Positions 31,384 through 39,678 of a DNA stretch of 64,000 nucleotides are shown here, one piece after another (position 1 is the first letter of the stretch; each line of letters starts with the position of its first letter). The DNA lies in assembly GCF_014653945.1 (NCBI RefSeq), contig NZ_BNAU01000001.1, positions 62,001 to 126,000 on the forward strand, read 5' to 3'. The position numbers and the translations under genes are program-made. This DNA is from Amycolatopsis deserti. GTDB lineage: Bacteria > Actinomycetota > Actinomycetes > Mycobacteriales > Pseudonocardiaceae. The notes under the pieces are model-generated. The model was not told the DNA's origin. It saw nothing but the letters and a program-made list of their open reading frames with translations, and did no database searches.

Positions 31384-31989
31384 ATGACCACCATGCGCGC
31401 TCCGGACAAAACCCGTCGGCTCCGGACGGTTCTCGGCGAGTTTTCCACCGGAGTCACTGTCGTCACCTACCGCGACGCCGACGGTCAACCTCGAGGCGCG
31501 ACCATGAACTCGTTCACGTCGGTGTCGATGGATCCGCCCTTGGTGCTCGTGTCCGTGGCGCGCCAGGCCCGGGCGTGCGCAGGCCTGGCGGACAACGAGT
31601 TCACCGTCAATGTCCTCGCCGCCAACCAGCTCGACGTCGCCCTGCACTTCGCCGGAAAACCGCGGAACGGCCCGATTTCCTGGCACGAACCCGAATCCGG
31701 CCCGCCGCGGCTGACCGGCGTCGCGGCATGGCTGCAATGCCGGCCGTGGCGCACCTACGACGGAGGCGACCACGTGCTGGTGCTCGGCCGGGTCGAATGC
31801 CACGACGCGCGCCGGCTGGAACCGCTGATCTTCCATCGCGGCGAGTTCCGCCGCTCCGGCCTCAAACTGCTGCAGTTGCCGCGAACTGTGAACTTCGACG
31901 GCACCGCGGCCGGCGTGTGGGTCGGCCGGGTGCATGAGCTGCATGCCTTGTCCGACGCGGGAAACAGCGGCGAGCCGCTCGACATCTGA
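31384..31989 (+). CDS. NAD(P)H:flavin oxidoreductase (HpaC-like)
   Basis: A 201-residue flavin reductase domain protein with the split-barrel FMN-binding pattern TGVTVVTYRDADGQPRGATM, NSFTSVSMDPPLVLVSV and NEFTVNVLAANQLDVALHFA. Such proteins hand free reduced FMN or FAD to a partner monooxygenase. The partner is almost certainly the luciferase-type protein encoded 24 bp downstream. The C-terminal half has a typical DHVLVLGRVECH strand. Confidence 0.88.
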   Translation: MTTMRAPDKTRRLRTVLGEFSTGVTVVTYRDADGQPRGATMNSFTSVSMDPPLVLVSVARQARACAGLADNEFTVNVLAANQLDVALHFAGKPRNGPISWHEPESGPPRLTGVAAWLQCRPWRTYDGGDHVLVLGRVECHDARRLEPLIFHRGEFRRSGLKLLQLPRTVNFDGTAAGVWVGRVHELHALSDAGNSGEPLDI

Positions 31990-32013
31990 TTTTCGAAAGA
32001 ACTGGAGAACACC

Positions 32014-33285
32014 GTGAAAGTCACGTACTTCCAGCAGGTTCCCTACCGCCATCTGGCCGACGACTTCGAGCAACGGTTCGAATCCGTCATCACCACTCCG
32101 TATCACGAAGTCACCGAGCCGCAGCACGTCGCCGCGGCGTTCCGCGAGGCGATGGACGAGCTGATGCACGCCGCCCGCGCGGGATTCGACGGGCTGGCGG
32201 TCACCGAGCACGGCCAGAGTTCCTACGACATGGCACCCAACCCGGACATCATCGAATCCGCTCTCGCCTACGCCACGGAAGTCGAGAACATCGACACCGC
32301 GATCTACCCGGTCGGCCGATCGCTGGGCAAGAGCCGGGAACCGCTGCGCGCCGCCGAGGAACTGGCCATGATCGACTGCCTGTCGAACGGCCGCCTGGTC
32401 AGCGGGTTTCCCGTCGGCCTCGCCTACGACGCCAACCTCAACAACGGCGTGCCACCGGCGCAGACCCGGCAGCGGTTCGACGAAAACCTCGAGCTGGTGC
32501 TGAAAGCGTGGACCCACCGCGGCGGCGCTTTCCCGTGGAACGGCAAATTCGGGCAGTATCCGGGAGTCAACATCTGGCCGCGGCCGCTGCAGCAGGCGCC
32601 GCACCCGCCGGTGTGGATCACCGGGATCGGCAACCCGCGCACCATGCAGATGACGCTCGAGCGGGAATTCGGCTTCAACTACTTCGGCTGGTTCGGCCTG
32701 AAGGTCACCGGCCGGCGGATCTTCGACCGGTTCTGGGAAATCGCCGACCGGCTCGGCAAGGACGCCAACCCGTACCGGCTCGGCTTCATGCAGACGATCT
32801 GCGTCGCCGACACCGACGCGAAGGCCGAAGCCCGTTACGCCAAGCACGCCGAGTACTTCTTCCGCAAGGGCATCGGTTCCATCCCCATGGAGCGCCTCGC
32901 GCTGCCCGGCGGCATCGACATCCGCGGGGTGGAAGCGATCATGCGCGACCCGGGCGACTTCGGCATCTACGGCAAGATGCGCACCGCGAGTTTCGCCGAG
33001 CTGGTCGACGCCGGCTCGGTGATCTGCGGCTCGCCGGACACCGTCGCCGAGCAGTTGCTCGCCTATGCCCGCGAGTACCGCATCGGCAACCTGCACGCGA
33101 TGCTGCAGTTCGGCTCCATGCCACACGAACTGGCCAAGGACAACATCGACCTGTTCGCCAGCGCGGTCATGCCGCGCCTGCAGCAACTGTGGACCGACGA
33201 GCGCTACCAGCACCACTGGTGGCCCGAACGACTCGGCGGCACGCCGCTGGCCGATTCCGCCCGCCTGACAGGAGCCCTCGCATGA
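32014..33285 (+). CDS. Luciferase-like flavin-dependent monooxygenase
   Basis: A 423-residue LLM-class TIM-barrel monooxygenase, with REAMDELMHAARAGFDGLAV and TEHG near residues 50-70, EELAMIDCLSNGRLVSGFPV near 113-132, and PVWITGIG near 202. It would use FMNH2 from the neighbouring reductase to hydroxylate an aromatic or alkyl-aromatic substrate, or perform a Baeyer-Villiger or ring-cleaving oxidation. At 423 residues it is longer than bacterial luciferase subunits, like the monooxygenases of heterocycle and phenol catabolism. Its place in an extradiol operon makes generation or processing of a catechol-type intermediate the working hypothesis. Confidence 0.85.
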   Translation: MKVTYFQQVPYRHLADDFEQRFESVITTPYHEVTEPQHVAAAFREAMDELMHAARAGFDGLAVTEHGQSSYDMAPNPDIIESALAYATEVENIDTAIYPVGRSLGKSREPLRAAEELAMIDCLSNGRLVSGFPVGLAYDANLNNGVPPAQTRQRFDENLELVLKAWTHRGGAFPWNGKFGQYPGVNIWPRPLQQAPHPPVWITGIGNPRTMQMTLEREFGFNYFGWFGLKVTGRRIFDRFWEIADRLGKDANPYRLGFMQTICVADTDAKAEARYAKHAEYFFRKGIGSIPMERLALPGGIDIRGVEAIMRDPGDFGIYGKMRTASFAELVDAGSVICGSPDTVAEQLLAYAREYRIGNLHAMLQFGSMPHELAKDNIDLFASAVMPRLQQLWTDERYQHHWWPERLGGTPLADSARLTGALA

Positions 33286-34085
33286 CCAGCACCCTCGACC
33301 TCACCGAGAAGACCGTCGACGTCTGGGACGGCGAGATCAAGCTGCGCGTCAAAGTCGCCGGCCAAGGCCCCGGCCTGGTCTACCTGCACCCGGCCGCGGG
33401 GCTGGCATGGGACCCGTTCCTGGACCGCCTCGCCCAGGACTTCACCATCTACGCCCCCGAATTCCCCGGCACCTCGCCCGCCGACCCCTACGCCGTCCAC
33501 AAGATCGACGACCTGTGGCAAGTCGTGCTCATCTACGAAGAGGCGATCCGCAAACTGGAAATCGGCACCCCTGTCCTCATCGGGCAGTCCTTCGGCGGAA
33601 TGCTCGCGGCTGAACTGGCCGCCGCCTACCCCGACCGGTTCTCGCGGCTGGTCCTGCTCGACCCGATCGGGCTCTGGCGCGACGAGCACCCGGTCGCGAA
33701 CTGGATCGCCGCCCCGCCTGCCGCGCTCCCGGAACTGCTGTTCGCCGACCCCGGAGGGGAGGCGGCGAAGGCGATGCTGACGCCGCCGGAAGACCCCGAG
33801 GACGCGATCGCCGTGGGCGCGGGTCTGGTCTGGGCGCTGGGCTGCACCGGCAAGTTCGTCTGGCCCATTCCCGACAAGGGCCTGGAACGGCGCCTGCACC
33901 GGATCAGCGTGCCCACCCAGATCGTCTGGGGCGAGCACGACAAGCTCGTCCCGGCCGTCTACGCCGACGAATTCGCCGCCCGGATCACCGGAAGCAAGGT
34001 CGCGATCGTGCCCGGCGCGGGGCACATCCCCCAAGTCGAAGCCACCGACGCCACCTTCGCGCTAGTCAACGGATTCCTGCATTGA
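33282..34085 (+). CDS. Alpha/beta hydrolase, last gene of the LLM/extradiol operon
   Basis: A 267-residue alpha/beta hydrolase. HPAAGLAWDPFLDRLA lies at about residues 29-44, the nucleophile is in IGQSFGGMLAAEL near 104, the acid is in WGEHDKLVP near 215, and the base histidine is in GAGHIPQVE near 246. It is more distant from classical C-C hydrolases than the minus-strand hydrolase at 29046, so an esterase or a second ring-fission hydrolase are both possible. Its ATG overlaps the monooxygenase stop by four bases, which shows tight coupling to it. Confidence 0.85.
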   Translation: MTSTLDLTEKTVDVWDGEIKLRVKVAGQGPGLVYLHPAAGLAWDPFLDRLAQDFTIYAPEFPGTSPADPYAVHKIDDLWQVVLIYEEAIRKLEIGTPVLIGQSFGGMLAAELAAAYPDRFSRLVLLDPIGLWRDEHPVANWIAAPPAALPELLFADPGGEAAKAMLTPPEDPEDAIAVGAGLVWALGCTGKFVWPIPDKGLERRLHRISVPTQIVWGEHDKLVPAVYADEFAARITGSKVAIVPGAGHIPQVEATDATFALVNGFLH

Positions 34086-34442
34086 CCCAACCGGCGCTCT
34101 GAGCGGGGCCGCTGAAGCGCACGGAGCATGGTCCGCGACGACTGTGCTCTGTGCGCCCCCGGGCATGAGGAACCGGCGTTCGGCACCTGATGGAGCACCT
34201 AGCCGGTGAGGGTATCCGTCGACGGACACGCAGAGGATCCGTCGGCAGGACGGTCGCCAAGCATCGGGTCAGCTGACCGCGCACGCGACGCCGCGGCGGT
34301 TGTCCGATCCGCGCGACCCACATGCACCGAACGAAACGCCCCTGGTCGGAATAGAACAACACCCACCGGGCACAGCACTCTTGACCAGCGGGGTCATGGC
34401 TGCACCCGCGTGCGCAAAGACGAACCGTCGGCAGTCACGGCG
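34086..34442. other. 357-bp gap with no gene seen
   Basis: No family is recognisable on either strand. A perfect 12-bp palindrome, TCCGTCGACGGA, lies at 34215-34226. Confidence 0.5.
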
Positions 34443-34690
34443 TCAGGGCAAACGCTGGTCGACGTAGATCACAGCGAGCTCCGCAGGGTCGGCCGCCGAC
34501 GCAGTAAGATCCGGCCCCTGCGGCAGATCCGCCTTCAGTGTCCGGAATCCCTCGACCGCCACGCTCCAAGGCCTCGCGGCGGCCGGCGAAATGCCGGTAC
34601 AGCGCCGTCTACGAGACGCGCGCCGGGCTCCGGTATGCATAGCGAAGGTGCTCGCCCTGCTCCAGGTGCCGATCGCCGCTTCCGACCTGC
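34443..34690 (-). pseudogene. TetR-family regulator relic with in-frame stop
   Basis: On the minus strand the sequence reads PARVS, a TAG stop (plus coordinates 34609-34611), then TALYRHFAGRREALE. This is the recognition helix of TetR regulators (VSxxALYRHFxxREAL). Downstream, after a shift of frame, comes FRTLKADLPQGPDLTASA and then PAELAVIYV. The first part of the HTH and much of the ligand domain are missing. The gene is dead and lies between the LLM operon and the IS relic. Confidence 0.6.
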
Positions 34691-34760
34691 GAATTCGTTT
34701 CCGAGTGGCAGCGGATCCGCATCCCGAATGCGACACACAGGATCAGGGCGTGTCTGACAA

Positions 34761-35140
34761 ATGTTGTGCTTGGCGGCTGGGATGCTGCTGGTTGTGTCGC
34801 GGTTTCGGTTGCTGTCGGATGAGCAGTGGGCGTTGATCGAGGACTCGCTGCCGGTGCGGACTGGTAAGCCGGGCAGGCCGTTTGCGGACGCGCGGGCGAT
34901 GGTCGAGGGCATCATCGTCCGGTATCGGTGCGGGATCGCGTGGCTGGATGTGCCGCCGGTGTTCGGGCCGTGGCAGACAATCTGGACCTGGCACCGCCGG
35001 CTGGCCGGTGAGGGCACCTGGGATGTGGTTCTGCAGCGGTTGCTCGCGGCGGCGGACGCAGCGGGCGAGATCAACTGGGGCATCTCGGTGGATTCCACCA
35101 TCGCTCGAGCGCATCAGCACGCCACCAACATCACCCGCCA
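34761..35140 (+). pseudogene. IS5-family transposase, N-terminal half
   Basis: About 110 codons of an IS5-type transposase: RFRLLSDEQWALIEDSLPV, then GRPFADARAMVEGIIVRYRC, GIAWLDVPPVFGPWQTIWTW and SVDSTIARAHQHATN. The first DDE aspartate (VDST) is present. The coding sequence then ends in unrelated sequence at about 35140. A possible left end is GGGCGTGTCTGACAAATG near 34747. No matching right end was found. Confidence 0.75.
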
Positions 35141-35180
35141 CGCTCCCGGGCTTCGTCGAATGACACGAAACCCGGGAGCG
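35141..35180. repeat. Inverted repeat at the breakpoint of the IS5 relic
   Basis: CGCTCCCGGGCTTCGT (35141-35156) and ACGAAACCCGGGAGCG (35165-35180) are inverted copies with one mismatch around 8 bases. They lie exactly between the plus-strand and minus-strand transposase parts. Confidence 0.65.
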
Positions 35181-35218
35181 AGCCGCCTGACCATGCGCTG
35201 GGCCGCTCACGGGGTTTC

Positions 35219-35430
35219 GCGCGCGAGGAATACGCTGTGTCACCGCGGACCCGAATCGGCCGTGTCCGCGCTGGTCCTCCGGTCACACGGGGCACGGACA
35301 GACGGTGCATCGGGGGCAGGAACATCGGTGAATCCCCGGCCTGCCTCACCGTCAGCAACACCACCAGTGGCCGCCCGTTCCCATCGACGAGTTCATGAAT
35401 CGTGGTCGACAGCCCACCGGGTGTGACGTC
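35219..35430 (-). pseudogene. IS5-family transposase, central part in opposite orientation
   Basis: The minus strand reads GGLSTTIHELVDGNGRPLVV, then LLTVRQAGDSPMF, then VRGDTAYSSRA. This is the central DDE segment that normally follows the VDST region of IS5/IS427-type transposases. Its orientation is opposite to the N-terminal half just upstream, so the element was inverted or is composed of two degraded copies. Confidence 0.7.
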
Positions 35431-35509
35431 GAGGCGGCACCAGCGGCAGACCGGGCAGGGGCCGCTGCCCTCCAGTTGGCAACAACAATCCGGCGGTAAG
35501 AAGCTGGCC

Positions 35510-35887
35510 TCACCATCCGTTAAGCATGAGTGCAGCTTGCACCGTCGAGCAGGCATCGACGACATCGCCAAGTCCGAACAAGTCAAGGACCCCGCGCACG
35601 GCACGGCTTGGCACCACGCCCACACGCACGCCCCGAACATCGCCTTCCCGACGGGCTTCGAGCAGGGCGGTCAAGCCCGCGGCGCCGAAGAACCGCACCC
35701 CTGACAGGTCGAGCACCACCGCCTCGCGGCCCAGCCGCAGGGCCCGCCGCAGGTGAGCGGTGAGTGCCGGCACGGTGGCGACGTCGATCTCACCGGCGAT
35801 TCCCAGCATGATGAGCCCGGATGCTCGGGATTCCTCGATCGTCAGCGCCGGCTCCCCGGGCGCAGCGCTCACGTCGCTGTCAGACAT
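35510..35887 (-). CDS. STAS-domain anti-sigma factor antagonist-like protein
   Basis: A 125-residue STAS protein: ALTIEESRASGLIMLGIAGE, then EAVVLDLSGVRFFGAAGLTA near residues 70-90 and VVPSRAVRGVLDLFGLGDVV near the end. The usual DSSGL serine loop is here FGAAGL, so the phosphorylatable serine is replaced by alanine. That would leave the protein permanently in the unphosphorylated, binding-competent state, or give it another role. The ATG at 35887 has a GAGGTGAGC ribosome site. A strong hairpin lies about 160 bp upstream in its probable leader. Confidence 0.78.
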   Translation of the reverse strand: MSDSDVSAAPGEPALTIEESRASGLIMLGIAGEIDVATVPALTAHLRRALRLGREAVVLDLSGVRFFGAAGLTALLEARREGDVRGVRVGVVPSRAVRGVLDLFGLGDVVDACSTVQAALMLNGW

Positions 35888-36382
35888 GCTCACCTCGCCC
35901 TCGGTCGCCAGCACCACACCGTGCGCAACGCTCCTCGCCGGTGCATCGTAGACGCATCGGGGCGATTCGGACCCAGTCCGCCCGAACGGATGCGTGTTGG
36001 GGCCGAGAAGCCGCGCCAGAACGGCTGCCCGCTCCGTTCCGGAAGCGCGGCTTCCGGTGCGATTGGGGGGCGCTCGCACCGGAAGCCGCTCTCGCCACCG
36101 CGCCGAGGGGGAGGTGCGCAGTGGTGAGTCTGATCCGTTCCCTCCGATGAGCACAGGGAACAGCCTGTGACCTTGGATCGGGCCGGCAGACCGGTCCGTT
36201 ACAGCGCCGCCAAGCACTGCCCACGGCGGACCAGGCTCACCCTGGCCGCGCGGGGTCCCGAGACTCCCCGCCCGGGGACTGGGGCTTGCCGACATCGGCT
36301 CGTGCTGCGCATCCGCACGATGTCGTGAGCGTGGATCGCGGGGCCTGCTCAGCAGTGCCGGCCCGCCCCAGGGTCAGCAGGG
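35888..36382. other. 495-bp gap upstream of the STAS gene
   Basis: No gene is recognisable. It probably holds the STAS promoter and leader, including the large hairpin at 36047-36089. Confidence 0.5.
36039..36089. promoter_or_regulatory. Large hairpin with a competing alternative stem
   Basis: GCGGCTTCCGGTGCGA (36047-36062) is perfectly complementary to TCGCACCGGAAGCCGC (36074-36089) with an 11-base loop. A third copy of the arm core, CCGGAAGC (36039-36046), can pair instead with GCTTCCGG (36050-36057). Two mutually exclusive structures in the likely leader of the STAS gene resemble an attenuator. Confidence 0.5.
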
Positions 36383-36758
36383 TCACCGGCGCAGTGCGCG
36401 GATGATCAAGTGGCCGACGACCGCGTACACCAGGGCGGCGAGACCGTAGTTCATGATCACCCCGATCAGAGCGTCGTCGGGCGTGAACACGTCTCCCAGG
36501 CCCAGCACCAGAGTTTTCGCGAGAACGTAGACGGCATGGACGAAACCGTTGTGGTGGTTGGCATCCAGGATGACGAACAGCACGTGCAGGGCGAACACCG
36601 TCGTCACGAGCCCGACAACGACTCGAATGATATTCGCAATCGTGTCAGCGCTGCGCTCACCGCGGCGATCCCGATCGCGATACTCCTGTCCCTCCGGATA
36701 GTGCTTGTTGTGCGTATCGTGGGCGGCCGTCGTAGTCCCCGTGCGGCTGGTAACTCAT
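36383..36758 (-). pseudogene. Small membrane protein gene with a one-base frameshift
   Basis: From 36607 the minus-strand frame encodes about 74 residues with two or three membrane segments (VFALHVLFVILDAN, FVHAVYVLAKTLVLGLGDV, IGVIMNYGLAALVYAVVGHL and then IIRALRR). The frame continues upstream without a start codon through RRGERSADTIANIIRVVVGL. An ATG at 36758 begins MSYQPHGDYDGRP in the other frame. Joined by one indel near 36722, the two give a protein of about 125 residues like small actinobacterial membrane proteins of unknown function. Either the gene is broken or the sequence has an error. A short product from the GTG at 36607 is possible. Confidence 0.6.
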
Positions 36759-36924
36759 GGGCGCGAAGTCTCGCAAGCAGATTGGGAAAAAACAACCCTC
36801 TCGTCCGTCCGAACAGGAGGCTGAAGGCTGTACAAGGCATCCGGCCAGGCATAACGGAAGCAATCCGACCTGCAAGCGAGGAACGATCTTTGTGTCCTCC
36901 CGCACAACGAGACAACTGCCGGCG

Positions 36925-39447
36925 TCACCGGTCCAGGTGCAGGTTGGACAGTTTCACGAGGGCGGCTCGGCCGGGTAGGATCCGGGCGCACGCGACGGCC
37001 ATTCGCTGCACGAGAATCCAGGCGACGATCCCTGCGCCGAGGCACGCGGCGAGTACGGCGGGGGGCGCGAAGTGCGGCAGGAGGGCCGGGAAGACGGCGT
37101 AGTGCGTGAGGTAGATGTAGAGGGACGAGGCGGCAAGCAAACCGGCGGCGCGGGCGGCCGGGCGGGGCAGGCGGATGCTGGGCAGGAACATGAGCAGTGC
37201 GAGCCCGCCGTACACGACGAGGTTGCGCCCGGGTTCGCCGAAGTAGCCGGGGACGAGCAAGGTCATCACCGCCAGGACGGTGAGTTTGCGGCTCGAGGTG
37301 CTCGCGCGTTGCGCGAGCCAGCCGAGAGCGAAGAACCACGCCGCACCGTGGGTGGTGAAGGCGCTTTCGGGGAAGCCATGAGCGTCGTCGGCGAACAGGC
37401 GTGCCAGCAGGGCGACACCCAGTACCGCTGCCGCGGCGCCGAACCGGTGCCGTTGCTCGAACCGTCGGACCGCCGGGATCGTGAACAGGAGCGCGAGCAG
37501 GAGCAGGGTCTGGACGAGGACTTCGATGAACCAGTACCCGGTGGCGCCGCCGCGCACGTAGTTGTTGATCAACAGCACATTGGACAGCCGGACGTCGTCG
37601 CTTGCCTGGGTGCGCCAGAGCAGCCACAGCACCGCGGGGACGGCGATGCGAGCCGCGCTGCGGGCGATCCGCGCTCCGCCGGCCGGCGCTGACAGGAGGA
37701 ACCGGGCGAAGGTCCACCCGGCGACGGCCAGCAGGAGGTGGGCGCCGCCGCGGAGGTGCAAGGCTCCGATGTGGGTTCCGACGACCAGGGTGATCGAGAC
37801 CGCGCGCAGCAGGATCTCCGTGTCGATCGGGGTGAGGCGGCGCCGCCGGGGCTGCCGGGCCGACAGGGCGCCGACGGAGGTGGTGGGCCAGTCCGGCGGG
37901 AGGTGGCCGAGCACGCGTTCGAGCGCGAGGGCGGTCGGGATGTAGGTCAGGGAGTCGCCGCCCAGGCCGACGAAGGTGTCGCCATCGGTGATCCGCGTGC
38001 CGGGGAACGCCGCGGTGAAGACCGCGCGCACGGACCGCGGTGTGCGCTCCGACGAGTCCGCCCGGTCCGCGTGGAGGCTTTTCAGCAGCTGTGGGTAGTC
38101 GACTTTGCCGTTGCCGAGCCGGGGAATTTCGCCGAACTCGCGCACCTGCAGGCAGTGGACGGGAAGCCGGAGGTGATCCGCCATCAGGTCGCGGACGGCG
38201 GTGGTGTCCTGGCCCGCGAGGACCGCGACGATCAGCGTCTCGTCGGTTCCGGCGCACGCCGCCTGGTATCCCTTGTCCCGCAGCAGATCCTCGGCGCGGT
38301 CGAGGTCGACCCGATGCCCGTACGGCTTGATGATCCTGCTGCGGCGGCCGATGACCTCGTACAGCCCGTCCGGCGTCCGCCGGGCGAGGTCTCCGGTGGA
38401 CAGTGCGGTGGTCGTGCGGCCCAGCGCGAGGTCGGCCGGGCTCTCGGCGTACCCCAGCATCACGTTGGGGCCGTGGTAGATCAGCTCGCCCTCGTCGGGG
38501 TGATCGGAGGGGGCGAGGTCGAACGAGCCGCCGGGGACCGGGATCCCGATCGCCGCGGGATGCGAGGTGGCGAATTCCGGTGGCAGGTAGGCCATCCGGG
38601 CGGTCGCCTCGGTCTGGCCGTACATGACGAAGAATCGCCAGCCGCGCCCTTCGCCCAGCTCGGCGTAGGCCCGGACCCGCTCGGGTGCCAGCTTCCCGCC
38701 GGCCTGGGTGACGTAGCGCAGACTCGGCAGGGTCATCCGGTCGAACCCGACCCGGTCCAGCAAGTCGAAGGTGTGTGGCACACCGTGCAGGCTCGTGCCC
38801 TCGTGCCGGCGGAAGAACGTCCAGAACTCCGGCTCTGCCACCGAATGCGGGTTGAGCAGGATCGCCGCGCCTCGCGTCAGGTTGCTGTTGACGACGGAAA
38901 GGCCGTAGCAGTAGTGCATCGGCAGGGACAGGACGGCGCGGTCGGTGTCGCGGATGTCGAGGTAGCTTGCGATGGCGTCGGCATTGGACTGCAGGTTGGC
39001 CGACGAGAGCCGGACCAGCTTGGGGGAACCGGTGGAGCCCGAAGTGGACAGCAGCAGGGCGAGATCCGGGTGGAGCACGTGTGCCGCACCGGACCGCCGT
39101 TCCCGCAACCGCCACCCCTGAGGGGTCGGGCCGGCGACGACGTCCGGGTCGTAGCGATCGATCAGGGTGTCGAGGTGGTGCTGGTTCTCGCCGTCGGCGA
39201 GCAGGACCGGGTGGCCCCCGTGCAGAGCGGCGAGGTAGGTCACGAGCGTGTCGAGGTCGCCTGAGGTGGCAACGAGAACAAGGCGGCGAACGGGTCCCAG
39301 CCGGGCGGCCGCCGCGGAAACGCGCGCCGCCAGGTCCAAATAGGTCAGCCTCGAGCCGTCCGGCGCGACGACGGCGATCTTCTCGCCGTGGGATCGAAGG
39401 CTGTGCACGAAACGCAAGCTCTCGCCGGTGAGGAGCTGACCGTCCAT
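36925..39447 (-). CDS. Three-module protein: AMP-ligase, acyl carrier protein, acyltransferase-3
   Basis: An 840-residue protein. Residues 1 to about 465 are an adenylation domain (LLLSTSGSTGSPKL near 130, YGQTEATARM near 270, STGDLARRTPDG, GNGKVDYPQLL). About 480-560 is a carrier domain with the phosphopantetheine serine in GLGGDSLTYI near 496. About 560-830 is a multi-span acyltransferase-3 domain (VVGTHIGALHLRGG, then YWFIEVLVQTLLLLALLF). It probably activates an acyl or amino acid, loads it onto its own carrier and transfers it across or onto a membrane acceptor. The ATG at 39447 is used. It is divergent from an iron transporter and has a candidate iron box in its promoter. Confidence 0.82.
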   Translation of the reverse strand: MDGQLLTGESLRFVHSLRSHGEKIAVVAPDGSRLTYLDLAARVSAAAARLGPVRRLVLVATSGDLDTLVTYLAALHGGHPVLLADGENQHHLDTLIDRYDPDVVAGPTPQGWRLRERRSGAAHVLHPDLALLLSTSGSTGSPKLVRLSSANLQSNADAIASYLDIRDTDRAVLSLPMHYCYGLSVVNSNLTRGAAILLNPHSVAEPEFWTFFRRHEGTSLHGVPHTFDLLDRVGFDRMTLPSLRYVTQAGGKLAPERVRAYAELGEGRGWRFFVMYGQTEATARMAYLPPEFATSHPAAIGIPVPGGSFDLAPSDHPDEGELIYHGPNVMLGYAESPADLALGRTTTALSTGDLARRTPDGLYEVIGRRSRIIKPYGHRVDLDRAEDLLRDKGYQAACAGTDETLIVAVLAGQDTTAVRDLMADHLRLPVHCLQVREFGEIPRLGNGKVDYPQLLKSLHADRADSSERTPRSVRAVFTAAFPGTRITDGDTFVGLGGDSLTYIPTALALERVLGHLPPDWPTTSVGALSARQPRRRRLTPIDTEILLRAVSITLVVGTHIGALHLRGGAHLLLAVAGWTFARFLLSAPAGGARIARSAARIAVPAVLWLLWRTQASDDVRLSNVLLINNYVRGGATGYWFIEVLVQTLLLLALLFTIPAVRRFEQRHRFGAAAAVLGVALLARLFADDAHGFPESAFTTHGAAWFFALGWLAQRASTSSRKLTVLAVMTLLVPGYFGEPGRNLVVYGGLALLMFLPSIRLPRPAARAAGLLAASSLYIYLTHYAVFPALLPHFAPPAVLAACLGAGIVAWILVQRMAVACARILPGRAALVKLSNLHLDR

Positions 39448-39504
39448 CGCACTGTCCACCTTGGAGCGTTGATCATCGAGAGCCGGCCATGGGCGCGAGC
39501 CAGG

Positions 39505-39523
39505 GAAGCATAGGCTTATCAAA
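39505..39523 (-). promoter_or_regulatory. Candidate second iron box for the three-module gene
   Basis: GAAGCATAGGCTTATCAAA matches the DtxR/IdeR consensus at about 12 of 19 positions, including the TAGGCT core and terminal AA. It lies 58 bp before the ligase gene. It is weaker than the site at 39633. Confidence 0.35.
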
Positions 39524-39632
39524 CTCGAAAACTGAAGTGTGATGTGTCGCGTGAGGCGGCAACGTGAACGGCGGTCAATGTGTGAACCGCTGCCGTGCTC
39601 GCCCTCACTACGCCATCCGTGCCCGCGTGACC

Positions 39633-39651
39633 TAAGGTATAGCTTGCCTAA
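39633..39651 (+). promoter_or_regulatory. DtxR/IdeR-type iron box
   Basis: TAAGGTATAGCTTGCCTAA matches 13 of 19 positions of the TTAGGTTAGGCTAACCTAA consensus and keeps the palindromic AGG...CCT arms. It ends 27 bp before the iron-binding lipoprotein start, so iron-dependent repression of the ABC transporter is expected. Confidence 0.7.
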
Positions 39652-39678
39652 TTTGGCCGCAGTGGGAATGAGGGATGC

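Noticed and set aside
34146..34240. Palindrome TCCGTCGACGGA (34215-34226) as an operator
   Set aside because: It is a single 12-bp palindrome in a GC-rich gap with no adjacent intact gene start.
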